Below, piece by piece: positions 45,771 through 54,114 of a stretch of 64,000 nucleotides of DNA (the stretch's first letter is position 1; each line of letters opens with the position of its first letter). The notes beneath the pieces were generated by a model that did no database searches, was not told the DNA's origin, and saw only the letters and a program-made list of their open reading frames with translations. The DNA comes from an uncultured Clostridia bacterium (GTDB taxonomy: Bacteria > Bacillota > Clostridia > TANB77 > CAG-465), in contig CAKOYA010000005.1 in NCBI GenBank assembly GCA_934130325.1, positions 1 to 64,000 on the forward strand, read 5' to 3'. A program made the position numbers and the translations under genes.

Positions 45771-46646
45771 TTAACTAGCAAAAGCACTATTAATAATATT
45801 AGAAATATATGTTAATAAACCTACTGCACAAAATGCCATTACAATTCCAATTAAAAAATTAGTAGACTTTAGCTTTAACTCTGATTTTCCTTTGGCACCT
45901 GAAAGAACGTACTTAACTCCAATAAATATTACCCCACCTATTGCTAAAACATTTGCTATCTTTGTTAGAGTATTAAATATTTGAGCTATTGTTGAATTTA
46001 AATTATCCTTTACAAAAATTAATGAATTTCTAGCAAATAATAATGTCCATATTGAATTCCAACCAAAGAAAAATACACAAGCAATCAACAAATTAAATAA
46101 TCCCTCTTTTACATCTGCTTTTGCCTCAACTGATCCATATATATATTTGACGCCTAAAAATATAGTAGCTAGAACAATAACAGTTGTCCCTATCAAATTT
46201 ACCATATTAGAAAATTCAGTAATAACCTTGCCTGCTGGGCCATTTCTTACACTATCTATTGAACTCCCTAAATCGCCACCATTATACCAATTTTGTGCTT
46301 GTTCCCAAAAATCTCCTGTTTCGTTAAGAGCGCTATTATATTGATTAGATGCATCATTAGATACAGAATAATTGCTATAATTATCTTTCAATATTTTTAT
46401 ATCTTCATCAAATTTCTTTAATTCCTTTTGTTTATCTTCTTGACTCATACTGGAATCATTCTTTATTCTACTAATTTCATCTTTTAATGCTTGTACTTGG
46501 GAATTATAATAATCCAAGTCGTTTTGATCATTTAAATTCCATCCTTCATATATATATCGTGCATATAAACTAGAATATGAACAAACATAAAAAATGCTTA
46601 ATAATATTACTATAAAAATCTTAAATTTTGTAGTATTTCTTTTCAA
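45771..46646 (-). CDS. Secreted T4SS protein with two tandem VirB2-pilin-like units
   Basis: 291 residues. A signal peptide (about 1-30) is followed by a charged coiled coil (about 45-95, VQALKDEISRIKN). Two copies of the pilin-like helix pair follow: IFLGVKYIYGSVEAKADVKEG near 165-190, and IFIGVKYVLSGAKGKSELKLK near 245-270. Both match the GVKYxxxGxxxKxExK motif of the three separate pilins upstream, so this looks like a fused pilin dimer with an added coiled coil, perhaps an adaptor or base subunit. It lies between a terminator and the PrgI gene. Confidence 0.78.
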   Translation of the reverse strand: MKRNTTKFKIFIVILLSIFYVCSYSSLYARYIYEGWNLNDQNDLDYYNSQVQALKDEISRIKNDSSMSQEDKQKELKKFDEDIKILKDNYSNYSVSNDASNQYNSALNETGDFWEQAQNWYNGGDLGSSIDSVRNGPAGKVITEFSNMVNLIGTTVIVLATIFLGVKYIYGSVEAKADVKEGLFNLLIACVFFFGWNSIWTLLFARNSLIFVKDNLNSTIAQIFNTLTKIANVLAIGGVIFIGVKYVLSGAKGKSELKLKSTNFLIGIVMAFCAVGLLTYISNIINSAFAS

Positions 46647-46697
46647 ATTTCACACCTCACATTATTTATATAATTATATCAATAAACAAAAAAAAAC

Positions 46698-46723
46698 TCA
46701 ATGTTTTTTTAAAAAAACATTGA
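46698..46723 (-). terminator. Internal terminator after the third pilin gene
   Basis: TCAATGTTTTTTT and AAAAAAACATTGA form a perfect inverted repeat; the minus strand continues GTTTTTTTTTG. It lies 60 bases past the pilin stop codon and 50 bases ahead of the tandem-pilin gene, so it should reduce transcription into the machinery genes. Confidence 0.8.
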
Positions 46724-46783
46724 ATTTTAACAAAAGTTATAATTTATTTTTAATAAACTAAAATGTAATAATAAAAATTAATT

Positions 46784-47200
46784 CTATTTTGTAACATTTG
46801 TAACATCAGTAAATATGTTTATAATAATATCAATCACAAGTGAAGAGGAAAAAACAAGAACTATTCCAACTACTATTTTTATTAATCCCTGTTTAATCTC
46901 ACTTTTAGCATCTATTCCAGCAAAGATATACTTAACGCCTGCAAATAATATACCAGCAACACAAAGAACCCAAATAATAACTTTAACTGTATTCCAAACT
47001 CTATAAACTTGTCTCTTAAATACCATATCACTGTTACTATTAGTTAATCCACTAATTATACTAGGATTAAATCCATCTCCTAAATCTCCAGCTGCTGTTG
47101 TATCTTCAACCGTTTCTTCTGCATAAACTAACTGCATTGAAAAAATAGAAAAACACGTAAAAATAACTAGTATCAATGCATATATTTTTTTATTTCTCAT
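46784..47200 (-). CDS. VirB2-like pilin 3
   Basis: About 138 residues from the ATG at 47200, which has GGAGAG upstream; an earlier GTG frame start lacks one. A signal peptide ending in VYA is followed by an acidic mature start (EETVEDTTAAGDLGDG) and two membrane helices around the shared motif FAGVKYIFAGIDAKSEIKQG. VirB2 pilins have this helix-basic loop-helix layout. Third of three consecutive small pilin genes. Confidence 0.82.
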   Translation of the reverse strand: MRNKKIYALILVIFTCFSIFSMQLVYAEETVEDTTAAGDLGDGFNPSIISGLTNSNSDMVFKRQVYRVWNTVKVIIWVLCVAGILFAGVKYIFAGIDAKSEIKQGLIKIVVGIVLVFSSSLVIDIIINIFTDVTNVTK

Positions 47201-47231
47201 ACCAATAATCTCTCCTACCATAATCACTACT

Positions 47232-47594
47232 TTAAAGAGTTTCAGAAACTATCCCGCCTATAATAGAAATAACAGTTCCAGCACCAAATACTAAAACACA
47301 CCCTATTATAATATAAATCATACTCTTCTTAATTTCTGATTTTTGATCAGATCCAGAATACATATACTTTAACCCTACAATTATTATCCCAATTACTGCA
47401 GCTACTTGTACTACACTTGCTATAGACCTATATATTCTACCAGCAGATTTTGTAACAGCTTCAATTTTTTCGTTGCCTGTTCCATCAATACTTGAATGGA
47501 GTGGTTCGTCAACTGCATAAACACTACCTACTACATTAAAACATACTATACTTAAAAGTATTATAGCAATAATATACATTAATTTATTTTTCAT
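47232..47594 (-). CDS. VirB2-like pilin 2
   Basis: About 120 residues from the ATG at 47594 (GGAGG five bases upstream). Signal peptide ending VYA, short acidic N-terminus, then two helices around VGLKYMYSGSDQKSEIKKS. Closely similar in layout to pilins 1 and 3. It sits just after an internal terminator, so it should be made at a lower level than pilin 1. Confidence 0.82.
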   Translation of the reverse strand: MKNKLMYIIAIILLSIVCFNVVGSVYAVDEPLHSSIDGTGNEKIEAVTKSAGRIYRSIASVVQVAAVIGIIIVGLKYMYSGSDQKSEIKKSMIYIIIGCVLVFGAGTVISIIGGIVSETL

Positions 47595-47615
47595 ATAAGC
47601 CTCCAATTATATAAG

Positions 47616-47643
47616 AAAAAGCATACTAAACGTATGCTTTTTT
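47616..47643. terminator. Internal terminator between pilin 1 and pilin 2
   Basis: AAAAAGCATAC pairs with GTATGCTTTTT around a five-base loop. On the minus strand TTTTTC follows the stem. It begins seven bases after the pilin 1 stop codon, inside the operon. Confidence 0.82.
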
Positions 47644-47649
47644 ATTTTT

Positions 47650-48060
47650 TTAGCATTTTTCAACAATAACAGTATCAGAATTTAAATATGTACTACCATT
47701 ATCAAAGTCTTTAACAACACCAGTTATTAAATTAATTACTAAACCAGCACCAAACACTAAAACAGCACCTATAATTAAAGTTACAGTTTGTTTCTTTATA
47801 TCAGCCTTTGAATCCGCACCTGCAAACATATATCTAACACCTGCAAAAATTATAGCTATAACCGCCAAAATCTGTGCCACAAGTGAAATAGTTCCCCATA
47901 TTGAGCCAGCTAAATTCGACACAGTAGGAGAGGCATCTTCCCCAGTAACTTCATCAATGTTAAATTCTAAATTTGCAGCAAACACACCACTTGTAACCAT
48001 TAAACATCCTACTACTAATAAAGGTAGTATCCATAACATTATTTTTTTTGTCTTTTTCAT
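47650..48060 (-). CDS. VirB2-like pilin 1, first gene of the T4SS operon
   Basis: 136 residues; GGAGG precedes the start. Signal peptide ending VFA at about residue 28, acidic mature start (NLEFNIDEVTGED), then two helices around FAGVRYMFAGADSKADIKKQ. The C-terminus ends in a lone Cys (VIVEKC). It is promoter-proximal and followed immediately by a terminator, as expected for a major, highly expressed pilus subunit. Confidence 0.85.
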   Translation of the reverse strand: MKKTKKIMLWILPLLVVGCLMVTSGVFAANLEFNIDEVTGEDASPTVSNLAGSIWGTISLVAQILAVIAIIFAGVRYMFAGADSKADIKKQTVTLIIGAVLVFGAGLVINLITGVVKDFDNGSTYLNSDTVIVEKC

Positions 48061-48091
48061 AAATTTCCTCCTTAAAAAGCTATCTAAAACT

Positions 48092-48119
48092 ATTATACCA
48101 ATATTTTTTTAAAATGCAA
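48092..48119 (-). promoter_or_regulatory. Promoter of the T4SS operon
   Basis: Minus strand TTGCAT (48114-48119), 16-base spacer, TATAAT (48092-48097), about 30 bases ahead of the first pilin gene. Confidence 0.75.
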
Positions 48120-48158
48120 TAGTTTTTTTTTATTTTTTCATATTTTTTTAAATTTGTA

Positions 48159-48176
48159 ACATTTTTGTAATATTTT
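48159..48176. promoter_or_regulatory. 18-base element shared with the Ig/SH3 operon upstream region
   Basis: ACATTTTTGTAATATTTT occurs here and exactly again at 53114-53131. Around it are further GTAA/TTAC repeats about 11 bases apart. It lies 40-60 bases upstream of the T4SS -35 box and also upstream of the divergent M23 peptidase gene. Confidence 0.55.
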
Positions 48177-48191
48177 GTAAATGAATTTTTC

Positions 48192-48220
48192 TTTACTTTC
48201 ATATATCTTAAGTATATAAT
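48192..48220 (+). promoter_or_regulatory. Promoter of the M23 peptidase gene
   Basis: TTTACT (48192-48197), 17-base spacer, TATAAT (48215-48220). It would give a leader of only about nine bases carrying GGTGATG. Confidence 0.6.
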
Positions 48221-48235
48221 TAGTATGGTGATGCT

Positions 48236-48745
48236 ATGTTAAATAAATACACCTTACTCTTATACATACTAATTTTTGTTCAAATTATTTTTTCTTCTTT
48301 TAATTCAAATTATACTTTTAATGATTCATATATTTATCCCACAGATACCACATATATTTCATCAGAATTTGGATACAGAGATTTATTTGGAAAAACAAAC
48401 TTTCATAGTGGAGTTGATTTTCCAATGCCAAGAGGTTCAAAAGTTTATGCAACAAATGATGGAGTTATAAAAAGTTGTGGCTTTATTAATGGCTATGGAA
48501 TAAGTGTTGTAATTCTTCATCCTAATGGATATCAATCATTATATGCACATCTAGATGAAAATGTAAATGACTTTGTAAAAATAGGTTTATCAGTTAAAAA
48601 AGGTGATGTTATCGCAAATGTTGGACCCAAATATTTATCAAATGGTATTTTAAATGGCCTTACAACAGGACCACATTTGCATTTTACAATTTATGATGAA
48701 AACTCTAAGCTAATAAATCCTATCTCATTAAATTTGCAAATATAA
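48236..48745 (+). CDS. Exported M23-family metallopeptidase
   Basis: 169 residues. A signal peptide or anchor (about 5-22) is followed by a LytM/M23 domain. Zinc ligands are visible: H57 and D61 in HSGVD, and HLH at 147-149, with H105 in the preceding YAHL motif. It should cleave peptidoglycan cross-bridges. It diverges from the T4SS operon across a shared 175-base control region, which suggests a joint role in opening the wall. Confidence 0.92.
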   Translation: MLNKYTLLLYILIFVQIIFSSFNSNYTFNDSYIYPTDTTYISSEFGYRDLFGKTNFHSGVDFPMPRGSKVYATNDGVIKSCGFINGYGISVVILHPNGYQSLYAHLDENVNDFVKIGLSVKKGDVIANVGPKYLSNGILNGLTTGPHLHFTIYDENSKLINPISLNLQI

Positions 48746-48782
48746 AGAGAAAAATAGTTATCTTTTCTATTTTCCTCTTTAT
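48742..48782. terminator. Hairpin between convergent M23 and Ig/SH3 genes
   Basis: ATAAAGAG(A)AAAATAG pairs with CTATTTT(C)CTCTTTAT directly at the M23 stop codon. T-runs after the stem are weak on both strands, so terminator function is likely but not certain. Confidence 0.6.
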
Positions 48783-48814
48783 AATAGATATACTAATTAA
48801 ATCTTTTTAACAAA

Positions 48815-51800
48815 TTAATGTAACGAAACAGTTCTTACATAACAACTTAATGTTTTTCCATTTATATTGGTTTCTGTATAATAATAAGATTCTCCTTTAA
48901 TATTTGTTTCAAAAAAAACATTAAATGCTTGATATATAGTTACACGTTCTTTATATCCATAAAGTTTATCACCCTGTAAATAATATAGTGGTATATTATT
49001 ATTTTTAGGGTACATTAGTCTCACCCCTGAGCTATTACTAGAACTTTTTGTACTATTCTTAGTAGATTGTGAACTATTTTTTTTGCTACTACTTTTAACA
49101 TTTGAAGGATCCTCATCAGTTAAATATTCACTTGTCATATAGCCTTCTACACCACTATCAGTTTTTATTTTACACCATCCATTTGTATACTTTTTTGTTA
49201 CATATACTTGAGCATTTTTATTTAATTTTGCTACACTACTTCCTTGAGTAGATGGCTTAGTTCTTACATTAACATTACTTCCTGTAACCCATCTTGATGC
49301 ATTAATTTCCTTTGCCACTTCATATCCCTCATCACCACTAGAATTACTATTACCATTAGAACTACTGCCACTACCTGAACCACTATTTGAACTACTACTT
49401 GAGTCGTTGTTTCTACTACCGGAATTGTCTCTTGAAGAATTATTAATATTACTAGAAGTAGTTTTTCTTTGGGTTTGCTCTTTTTTTGTTGCTAAGAATT
49501 TTGCCTCAACATATAAATTTGAATTTCCATTATATGAAATTCTAACGTATCCATTATCATATTTTTCATAAACCCATATTTCTGCGCCCCTCGAAATTGT
49601 TTGTTCTTCATTTGTTCCTGAAACATCAGAAGTAACCTTTAAAGAATCAGTATTTACATACCTAAAGTCTTCTATTACTTTTTTTACTTTTGTACCACTT
49701 TGAATATTACTTATAACATACGGACTTTTAATATTTAAAATTGTATCATCGTATATCTTTTCATTTCCTACTACCGCTATTCTTAATTTACATTCACCCT
49801 CATATACAGCGTCAATAGAATTTTCTGTTGTTCCATCAGCTCTATTTCTAAATAATACTAATGCAGCTGTTTCTTTATACTTATTACTTTCTGGAACATT
49901 TAATAATTGAATTTGATTTAAAAAATCTTTATATTCTTCAGAATTAGCAACTCCTTCTTCGGTTGGATCTAACACTCTATTACTTGATAATGTAATTTTA
50001 GGATTAAAAGACCAAGTTTGACCATTAGCCAAATCATAACTATTTTTTACAAAGCTAATTTTCTTTATTTTTTCTATTACTTTACCAACCACTTCAAATC
50101 TAGCAGTTGAACTAATTTCATAATCGGAATCTGAGCTATTAGAATTCTTACTTTTATCATATTCTATTTTTAATATTCCAGTACCATCAACCCCTTCTTT
50201 AGGCTTTAATTCATTTGCTGAAGTTATATCCACAATATTTTCGTCTTCACAAGTAATTTTTACATTTTTTCTAAGTGCTTTGTATATTTCATCGTTTACT
50301 ATTTCAGGATCACTAACAGGATCATATACTTTACCTGATTCCATCACAAATACAGGGTTGAAATCATATTTTTTATATAAATTTATATTAAATTTATTAT
50401 TATCAACATAATCTTTTGCAAATCTAACACTTTCAACATTTCCAATAGTTGATTTTAATTTTATATTTTTCTTAGCCTTAGGATTAGTCTTGGATGACAC
50501 AATTAAATTTGTAGTCTTATTTGGATTAATAGCAGTTACTCTACCATTTTCTAATTTAAAATCTTTATAATTAGAAAGCTCAAGCTTCATATCTGAAACA
50601 TCAGCTGTAACAGGGAAAATTCTTATATCAATTTCAGTCGCTACCCCAACTTCTAATGGATTTTTATTCACGTAATCTGAAACTTCATTATCATCATCTA
50701 ATGCTGGCATTATTTCCTGAATTGAATGCTCTTTATCAAATTTTGTATTTTTGTCCTGTGAATCAGAAGAATCATTTTCAATGTATTTTCCACATACAAC
50801 TTTTATAGTATCTTGTGTATCTTCATAACTAACATTTATTGTTGCAGAACCTTCTTTTTTTCCTTTTATTGTTATTAATTCATCATTACTTGACACATCA
50901 ATTATTTTTTTATCATTAGTTGTAAATTTAGCATTTTTACCATATTCATTTACTATAGTAACAGTATCGTCAACATCAACAGAAACGCTTTCACTGCTTA
51001 GCGAAATAGGATTTTCTTCCTCTACTTCTGTAGATTTTACAACTATATAATCTCTCTCTGCTTTTACTACAATTTCTACAGTAGTAGAAATTTCTGGATT
51101 TGAAACTGAAGTAATTACAACATTAGTTACCCCTTCACTTTTTCCTCTTACTACACCTTTATTGCTAACTGAAGCAACTGATTTATCTTCGACTGTATAT
51201 TTTAATTTAGTATTAGTTGCTGTTTCTGGTAAAATATTTGTGGTAATATTAGCCGTGTCTTTTATATATGTTGTAACTGAATCTTCATTTGTTGAAATTG
51301 ATTCAACAGGTGTATCTACTAAAACTTTTACTTTAGCATATGATTTAGGATATTCAGTTAAACTAGCATTAATATTGGCATTACCATTTTCTAATGTGGT
51401 AACTAAACCTTTTTCGTCAACCTTAGCTATATTTTCTTTACTACTTTTCCACGTTACCTCATCATCTGATATTTCACCTTCAATATCTTTTAATGAGAAA
51501 TATACTTGTTCATCTTTTGCTAATACAACAGTTCCGTTTATTTTTTCATCACTATCATCCATAGTTAACCAAACTTTATCTGGCAATACTGTAAGCTCAT
51601 AACTTGCACTAAGTTCACCACAACTAGCTGTTATAGTGGTTTTTCCCTTTGCAACTGTTGTAATCTTTCCCTTTTCATCAACAGTTGCAACATTGGTATC
51701 GCTACTTGAATACGAAATTTTTTCTTTAGAAGTTATTCCTTTTCTTCTTGCACTGTAGCTTAAAGTTTTTCCAAGCTTAACTGTTTTTTCAGTTTTACTA

Positions 51801-51931
51801 AAAGATATACTTCTTTCTTTTTTTGTACTTTCAGAGGTCGCATAAGTTTTATTATTTAAAGTACCAATAAAGTATACTCCTACAACACTTAATATAATAA
51901 CAATACAACCTAAAATTTTATGCATTTTCAT
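48815..51931 (-). CDS. Large surface protein with BIG2-type Ig-like repeats and SH3b domains
   Basis: 1038 residues; GGAGG is eight bases ahead of the ATG. An N-terminal signal/anchor helix (about 5-25) precedes at least four BIG2-like Ig repeats in the first ~380 residues (for example VTWKSSKENIAKVDEKGLVTT). A long divergent beta-rich region follows. The last third holds SH3b-like modules, one clear (GSNVNVRTKPSTQGSSVAKL, then GWCKIKTDSGVEGYMTSEYL), joined by Ser/Asn/Gly-rich linkers. It probably binds cell wall or matrix. It ends a three-gene operon and overlaps the preceding gene by 14 bases. Confidence 0.88.
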   Translation of the reverse strand: MKMHKILGCIVIILSVVGVYFIGTLNNKTYATSESTKKERSISFSKTEKTVKLGKTLSYSARRKGITSKEKISYSSSDTNVATVDEKGKITTVAKGKTTITASCGELSASYELTVLPDKVWLTMDDSDEKINGTVVLAKDEQVYFSLKDIEGEISDDEVTWKSSKENIAKVDEKGLVTTLENGNANINASLTEYPKSYAKVKVLVDTPVESISTNEDSVTTYIKDTANITTNILPETATNTKLKYTVEDKSVASVSNKGVVRGKSEGVTNVVITSVSNPEISTTVEIVVKAERDYIVVKSTEVEEENPISLSSESVSVDVDDTVTIVNEYGKNAKFTTNDKKIIDVSSNDELITIKGKKEGSATINVSYEDTQDTIKVVCGKYIENDSSDSQDKNTKFDKEHSIQEIMPALDDDNEVSDYVNKNPLEVGVATEIDIRIFPVTADVSDMKLELSNYKDFKLENGRVTAINPNKTTNLIVSSKTNPKAKKNIKLKSTIGNVESVRFAKDYVDNNKFNINLYKKYDFNPVFVMESGKVYDPVSDPEIVNDEIYKALRKNVKITCEDENIVDITSANELKPKEGVDGTGILKIEYDKSKNSNSSDSDYEISSTARFEVVGKVIEKIKKISFVKNSYDLANGQTWSFNPKITLSSNRVLDPTEEGVANSEEYKDFLNQIQLLNVPESNKYKETAALVLFRNRADGTTENSIDAVYEGECKLRIAVVGNEKIYDDTILNIKSPYVISNIQSGTKVKKVIEDFRYVNTDSLKVTSDVSGTNEEQTISRGAEIWVYEKYDNGYVRISYNGNSNLYVEAKFLATKKEQTQRKTTSSNINNSSRDNSGSRNNDSSSSSNSGSGSGSSSNGNSNSSGDEGYEVAKEINASRWVTGSNVNVRTKPSTQGSSVAKLNKNAQVYVTKKYTNGWCKIKTDSGVEGYMTSEYLTDEDPSNVKSSSKKNSSQSTKNSTKSSSNSSGVRLMYPKNNNIPLYYLQGDKLYGYKERVTIYQAFNVFFETNIKGESYYYTETNINGKTLSCYVRTVSLH

Positions 51932-52478
51932 TTATTCTTCCTCCATTATTTGTACCATATTCTTCAAAATCAGTTACTGGTACTATTTCAAACGTATTAA
52001 TAACATCAGAATCTATATTTACTTTAACTTTATATTTAGAAAAAGCCGGTAATTCTTTACTTTCAAGATCTATAGTACCTATAATACTTCCATCACTATT
52101 ACAAAATTGCAATCTATACTTAAATTTATCTATCTTTTCTTTACTATGATTTTTTATAACAAACTCTAAATTTGTTGTATCAAAATCTGATACCATTGAA
52201 AATCCATACATTCCAATTTTATCATCTAAAATAAATTTTTCTTTTTTTATTTCAGTTCCAGAATTAGTTTTTCTATCATTTTCATTAAATACTGTAACTT
52301 GATTATCTACATATACAGATGATAAATTCTCAATGGATACATTATATTCCTCATCTTTTAAATCATTATTTGTATAACTTTCATTATTATTAATAAATTT
52401 TAGATATATAAATATTCCTGCTGCAATTAGGAGCAATAATATCCCAATAATTATTAATATTTTTAAATACTTTTTCAT
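51918..52478 (-). CDS. Small membrane-anchored beta-sandwich protein (I)
   Basis: 186 residues: an N-terminal helix (about 5-27), an Asn/Asp-rich linker and a C-terminal domain (about 75-180) of predicted strands with LEFVIKNHSKEKIDKFKYRLQFCNSDGSIIG and LPAFSKYKVKVNI. The pattern resembles FxLYD/DUF4352-like Ig folds. It is related in layout to the next gene upstream. Cotranscribed with the Ig/SH3 surface protein, so perhaps an assembly or anchoring partner; no known function. Confidence 0.75.
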   Translation of the reverse strand: MKKYLKILIIIGILLLLIAAGIFIYLKFINNNESYTNNDLKDEEYNVSIENLSSVYVDNQVTVFNENDRKTNSGTEIKKEKFILDDKIGMYGFSMVSDFDTTNLEFVIKNHSKEKIDKFKYRLQFCNSDGSIIGTIDLESKELPAFSKYKVKVNIDSDVINTFEIVPVTDFEEYGTNNGGRINENA

Positions 52479-52506
52479 AGTTCCTCCTTATATAGTGTTT
52501 TTTATA

Positions 52507-53010
52507 CTATACAGATTTATTGTATATCTTTTTTAACATTATATTAGATAAATTTGCTACATCAGCTTTTATCACAACATTTAACGTTTTAGTTTGCTTT
52601 GCTGCAAGTGTTGTACCCTTACAAGTTACTTGTCCTACCTTTTTTTCACCTGAATATATTTCCATAACATATTCATCTAATTCCATCCTTTTATCCGAAT
52701 CATTTGTTATGTCATACTCAATTCTGGTATTCCCGTCAACTGAATAAATATAATAGTTACTAAATATAAAATTATCTAAATATTTATTTTCAATTAATAA
52801 ATCACTATTATTAACTTTAGCATTATTATCATATTCTATATTTTCTTCACCTAAAATATCATTCGCATAATCCTTTGATGCATTATCAGTTATTTTAAAA
52901 CTGTTAAATATAATTATACCAATTAAAGCTACTACACACACTGCAATTACAATAATTATCACTAATGATATAACACTTACTCTTCCAAATTTTAATTTTT
53001 TACTTTCCAT
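52507..53010 (-). CDS. Small membrane-anchored beta-sandwich protein (II), first gene of operon
   Basis: 167 residues; GGAGGTG precedes the start. One helix at about 12-36, then a ~100-residue outside domain with IYSVDGNTRIEYDITNDSDKRMELDEYVMEIYS and VGQVTCKGTTLAAKQTKTLNVVI. This layout (comparison to unaltered state, then a term for derivation through tethered terminal strands) resembles an FxLYD-like Ig fold and mirrors the gene downstream. Promoter-proximal member of the Ig/SH3 operon, whose upstream DNA shares the 18-base element with the T4SS operon. Confidence 0.72.
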   Translation of the reverse strand: MESKKLKFGRVSVISLVIIIVIAVCVVALIGIIIFNSFKITDNASKDYANDILGEENIEYDNNAKVNNSDLLIENKYLDNFIFSNYYIYSVDGNTRIEYDITNDSDKRMELDEYVMEIYSGEKKVGQVTCKGTTLAAKQTKTLNVVIKADVANLSNIMLKKIYNKSV

Positions 53011-53113
53011 ATATTCACCTCCAAACTAAACTCCTTTCCACTCTAATGATACCTAAAAGCACACAAAAAAAAAAGAATAATATAAAATATTCTCATATTT
53101 TTATATTTTTTTT

Positions 53114-53131
53114 ACATTTTTGTAATATTTT
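53114..53131. promoter_or_regulatory. Second copy of the shared 18-base element
   Basis: ACATTTTTGTAATATTTT, identical to 48159-48176, about 100 bases upstream of the Ig/SH3 operon. More GTAA repeats follow it at 53133 and 53144. Confidence 0.55.
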
Positions 53132-53247
53132 AGTAATTTTTTTGTAACCTTCAATTTTTTATGCATTATATATAATTAAAATAACATTTCAGTTTTTGGT
53201 AAAAATTAAAACAATATATATCTGAAAAATTATTCTCAAAATATAGC

Positions 53248-53285
53248 AAAAGCACAATATGCGTTTTCTACATACTGTGCTTTTT
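53248..53285 (-). terminator. Terminator of the ssb gene
   Basis: AAAAGCACAATATG pairs with CATACTGTGCTTTT with one mismatch. It lies eight bases past the ssb stop codon; TTTTGCT follows on the minus strand. Confidence 0.75.
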
Positions 53286-53292
53286 AGTATTT

Positions 53293-53928
53293 TTAATTAT
53301 TTTCTTCTTTTTTATTTAATGATAATCTTGATACAGATACTTCATATGCTACCTTTGAAACTGTTGTACCATCATTTTGCTTTTTTTCATAATTTCTTGA
53401 TTGAATTCTTCCATTAATCCTAATCATAGAACCAATTTCTGCTTTTTCACAAAACTTGGCATTTCTTCCCCATAGGATGCATGGAATATAATCAGATTTT
53501 TTATATGTTCTATTTACTGCTAGTAATACATCGGCAATTTCCCTACCTAAAGGAGTCACTCTATATATAGGCTTTTTACATATATATCCTGTAAAGTCAG
53601 CATCATTTAAAGTTAATAACTCATCATTATCTTCTTTTTGAATTTCTTTTGCAAAAATAGAAAGTACTAATTTACTTTTTCCATTAACTAGTTGATTATA
53701 TGATCTGAATTGTCCAAAAATATGAACTATGTCTCCTATTTTTAATTCACTTAAATCAAATAATCTTTCAGATATTATAATTGGAAGTTTATCGGTATAT
53801 TCACTCATTCTTTTGGTTTCAATATAAAATTTATAAAATTTTTCTTCATAAATTTCATGACTAAATTCCATCTCAGATATTACTTTTCCGCCTATTTCTA
53901 CTACATTATTGTCAGTACAGTTTTCCAT
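53293..53928 (-). CDS. ssb: Single-stranded DNA-binding protein, two OB-fold clostridial type
   Basis: 211 residues; GGAGG precedes the start. Two OB-like halves are visible: the first (about 5-95) with FYKFYIETKRMSEYTDKLPIIIS and KIGDIVHIFGQFRSYN, the second (about 105-205) with FTGYICKKPIYRVTPLGREIADVLLAVNR, then IPCILWGRNAKF and GSMIRINGRIQSRNYEKK, the classical SSB pattern. It lacks the acidic DDDIPF-type tail of the main SSB. It lies beyond the Ig/SH3 operon and may act in recombination or DNA uptake. Confidence 0.85.
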   Translation of the reverse strand: MENCTDNNVVEIGGKVISEMEFSHEIYEEKFYKFYIETKRMSEYTDKLPIIISERLFDLSELKIGDIVHIFGQFRSYNQLVNGKSKLVLSIFAKEIQKEDNDELLTLNDADFTGYICKKPIYRVTPLGREIADVLLAVNRTYKKSDYIPCILWGRNAKFCEKAEIGSMIRINGRIQSRNYEKKQNDGTTVSKVAYEVSVSRLSLNKKEENN

Positions 53929-54114
53929 AAAATATTTCCTCCTTAGAACCTTATATTACTATTCTTATGTTTAAATTCTAAAAAAATTACTGTGATATGG
54001 ATATTATAACATAATAATTCAATTTTGTAAATAGTTTATGTAAACATTATCTTGCTTATATACTATCATACATATTATAAATGTATTTTTTGAAACAAAA
54101 ATGTAACATTTATA

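Noticed and set aside
48121..48180. GTAA/TTAC repeats as a replication origin or DnaA-box cluster
   Set aside because: They do not match the DnaA box TTATCCACA and no replication genes are near; a regulator-binding array is more likely.
30396..53010. Integrative conjugative element
   Set aside because: No integrase, relaxase, coupling protein, attachment-site repeats or tRNA target was found, and both sides are housekeeping genes. A boundary outside the window cannot be excluded.
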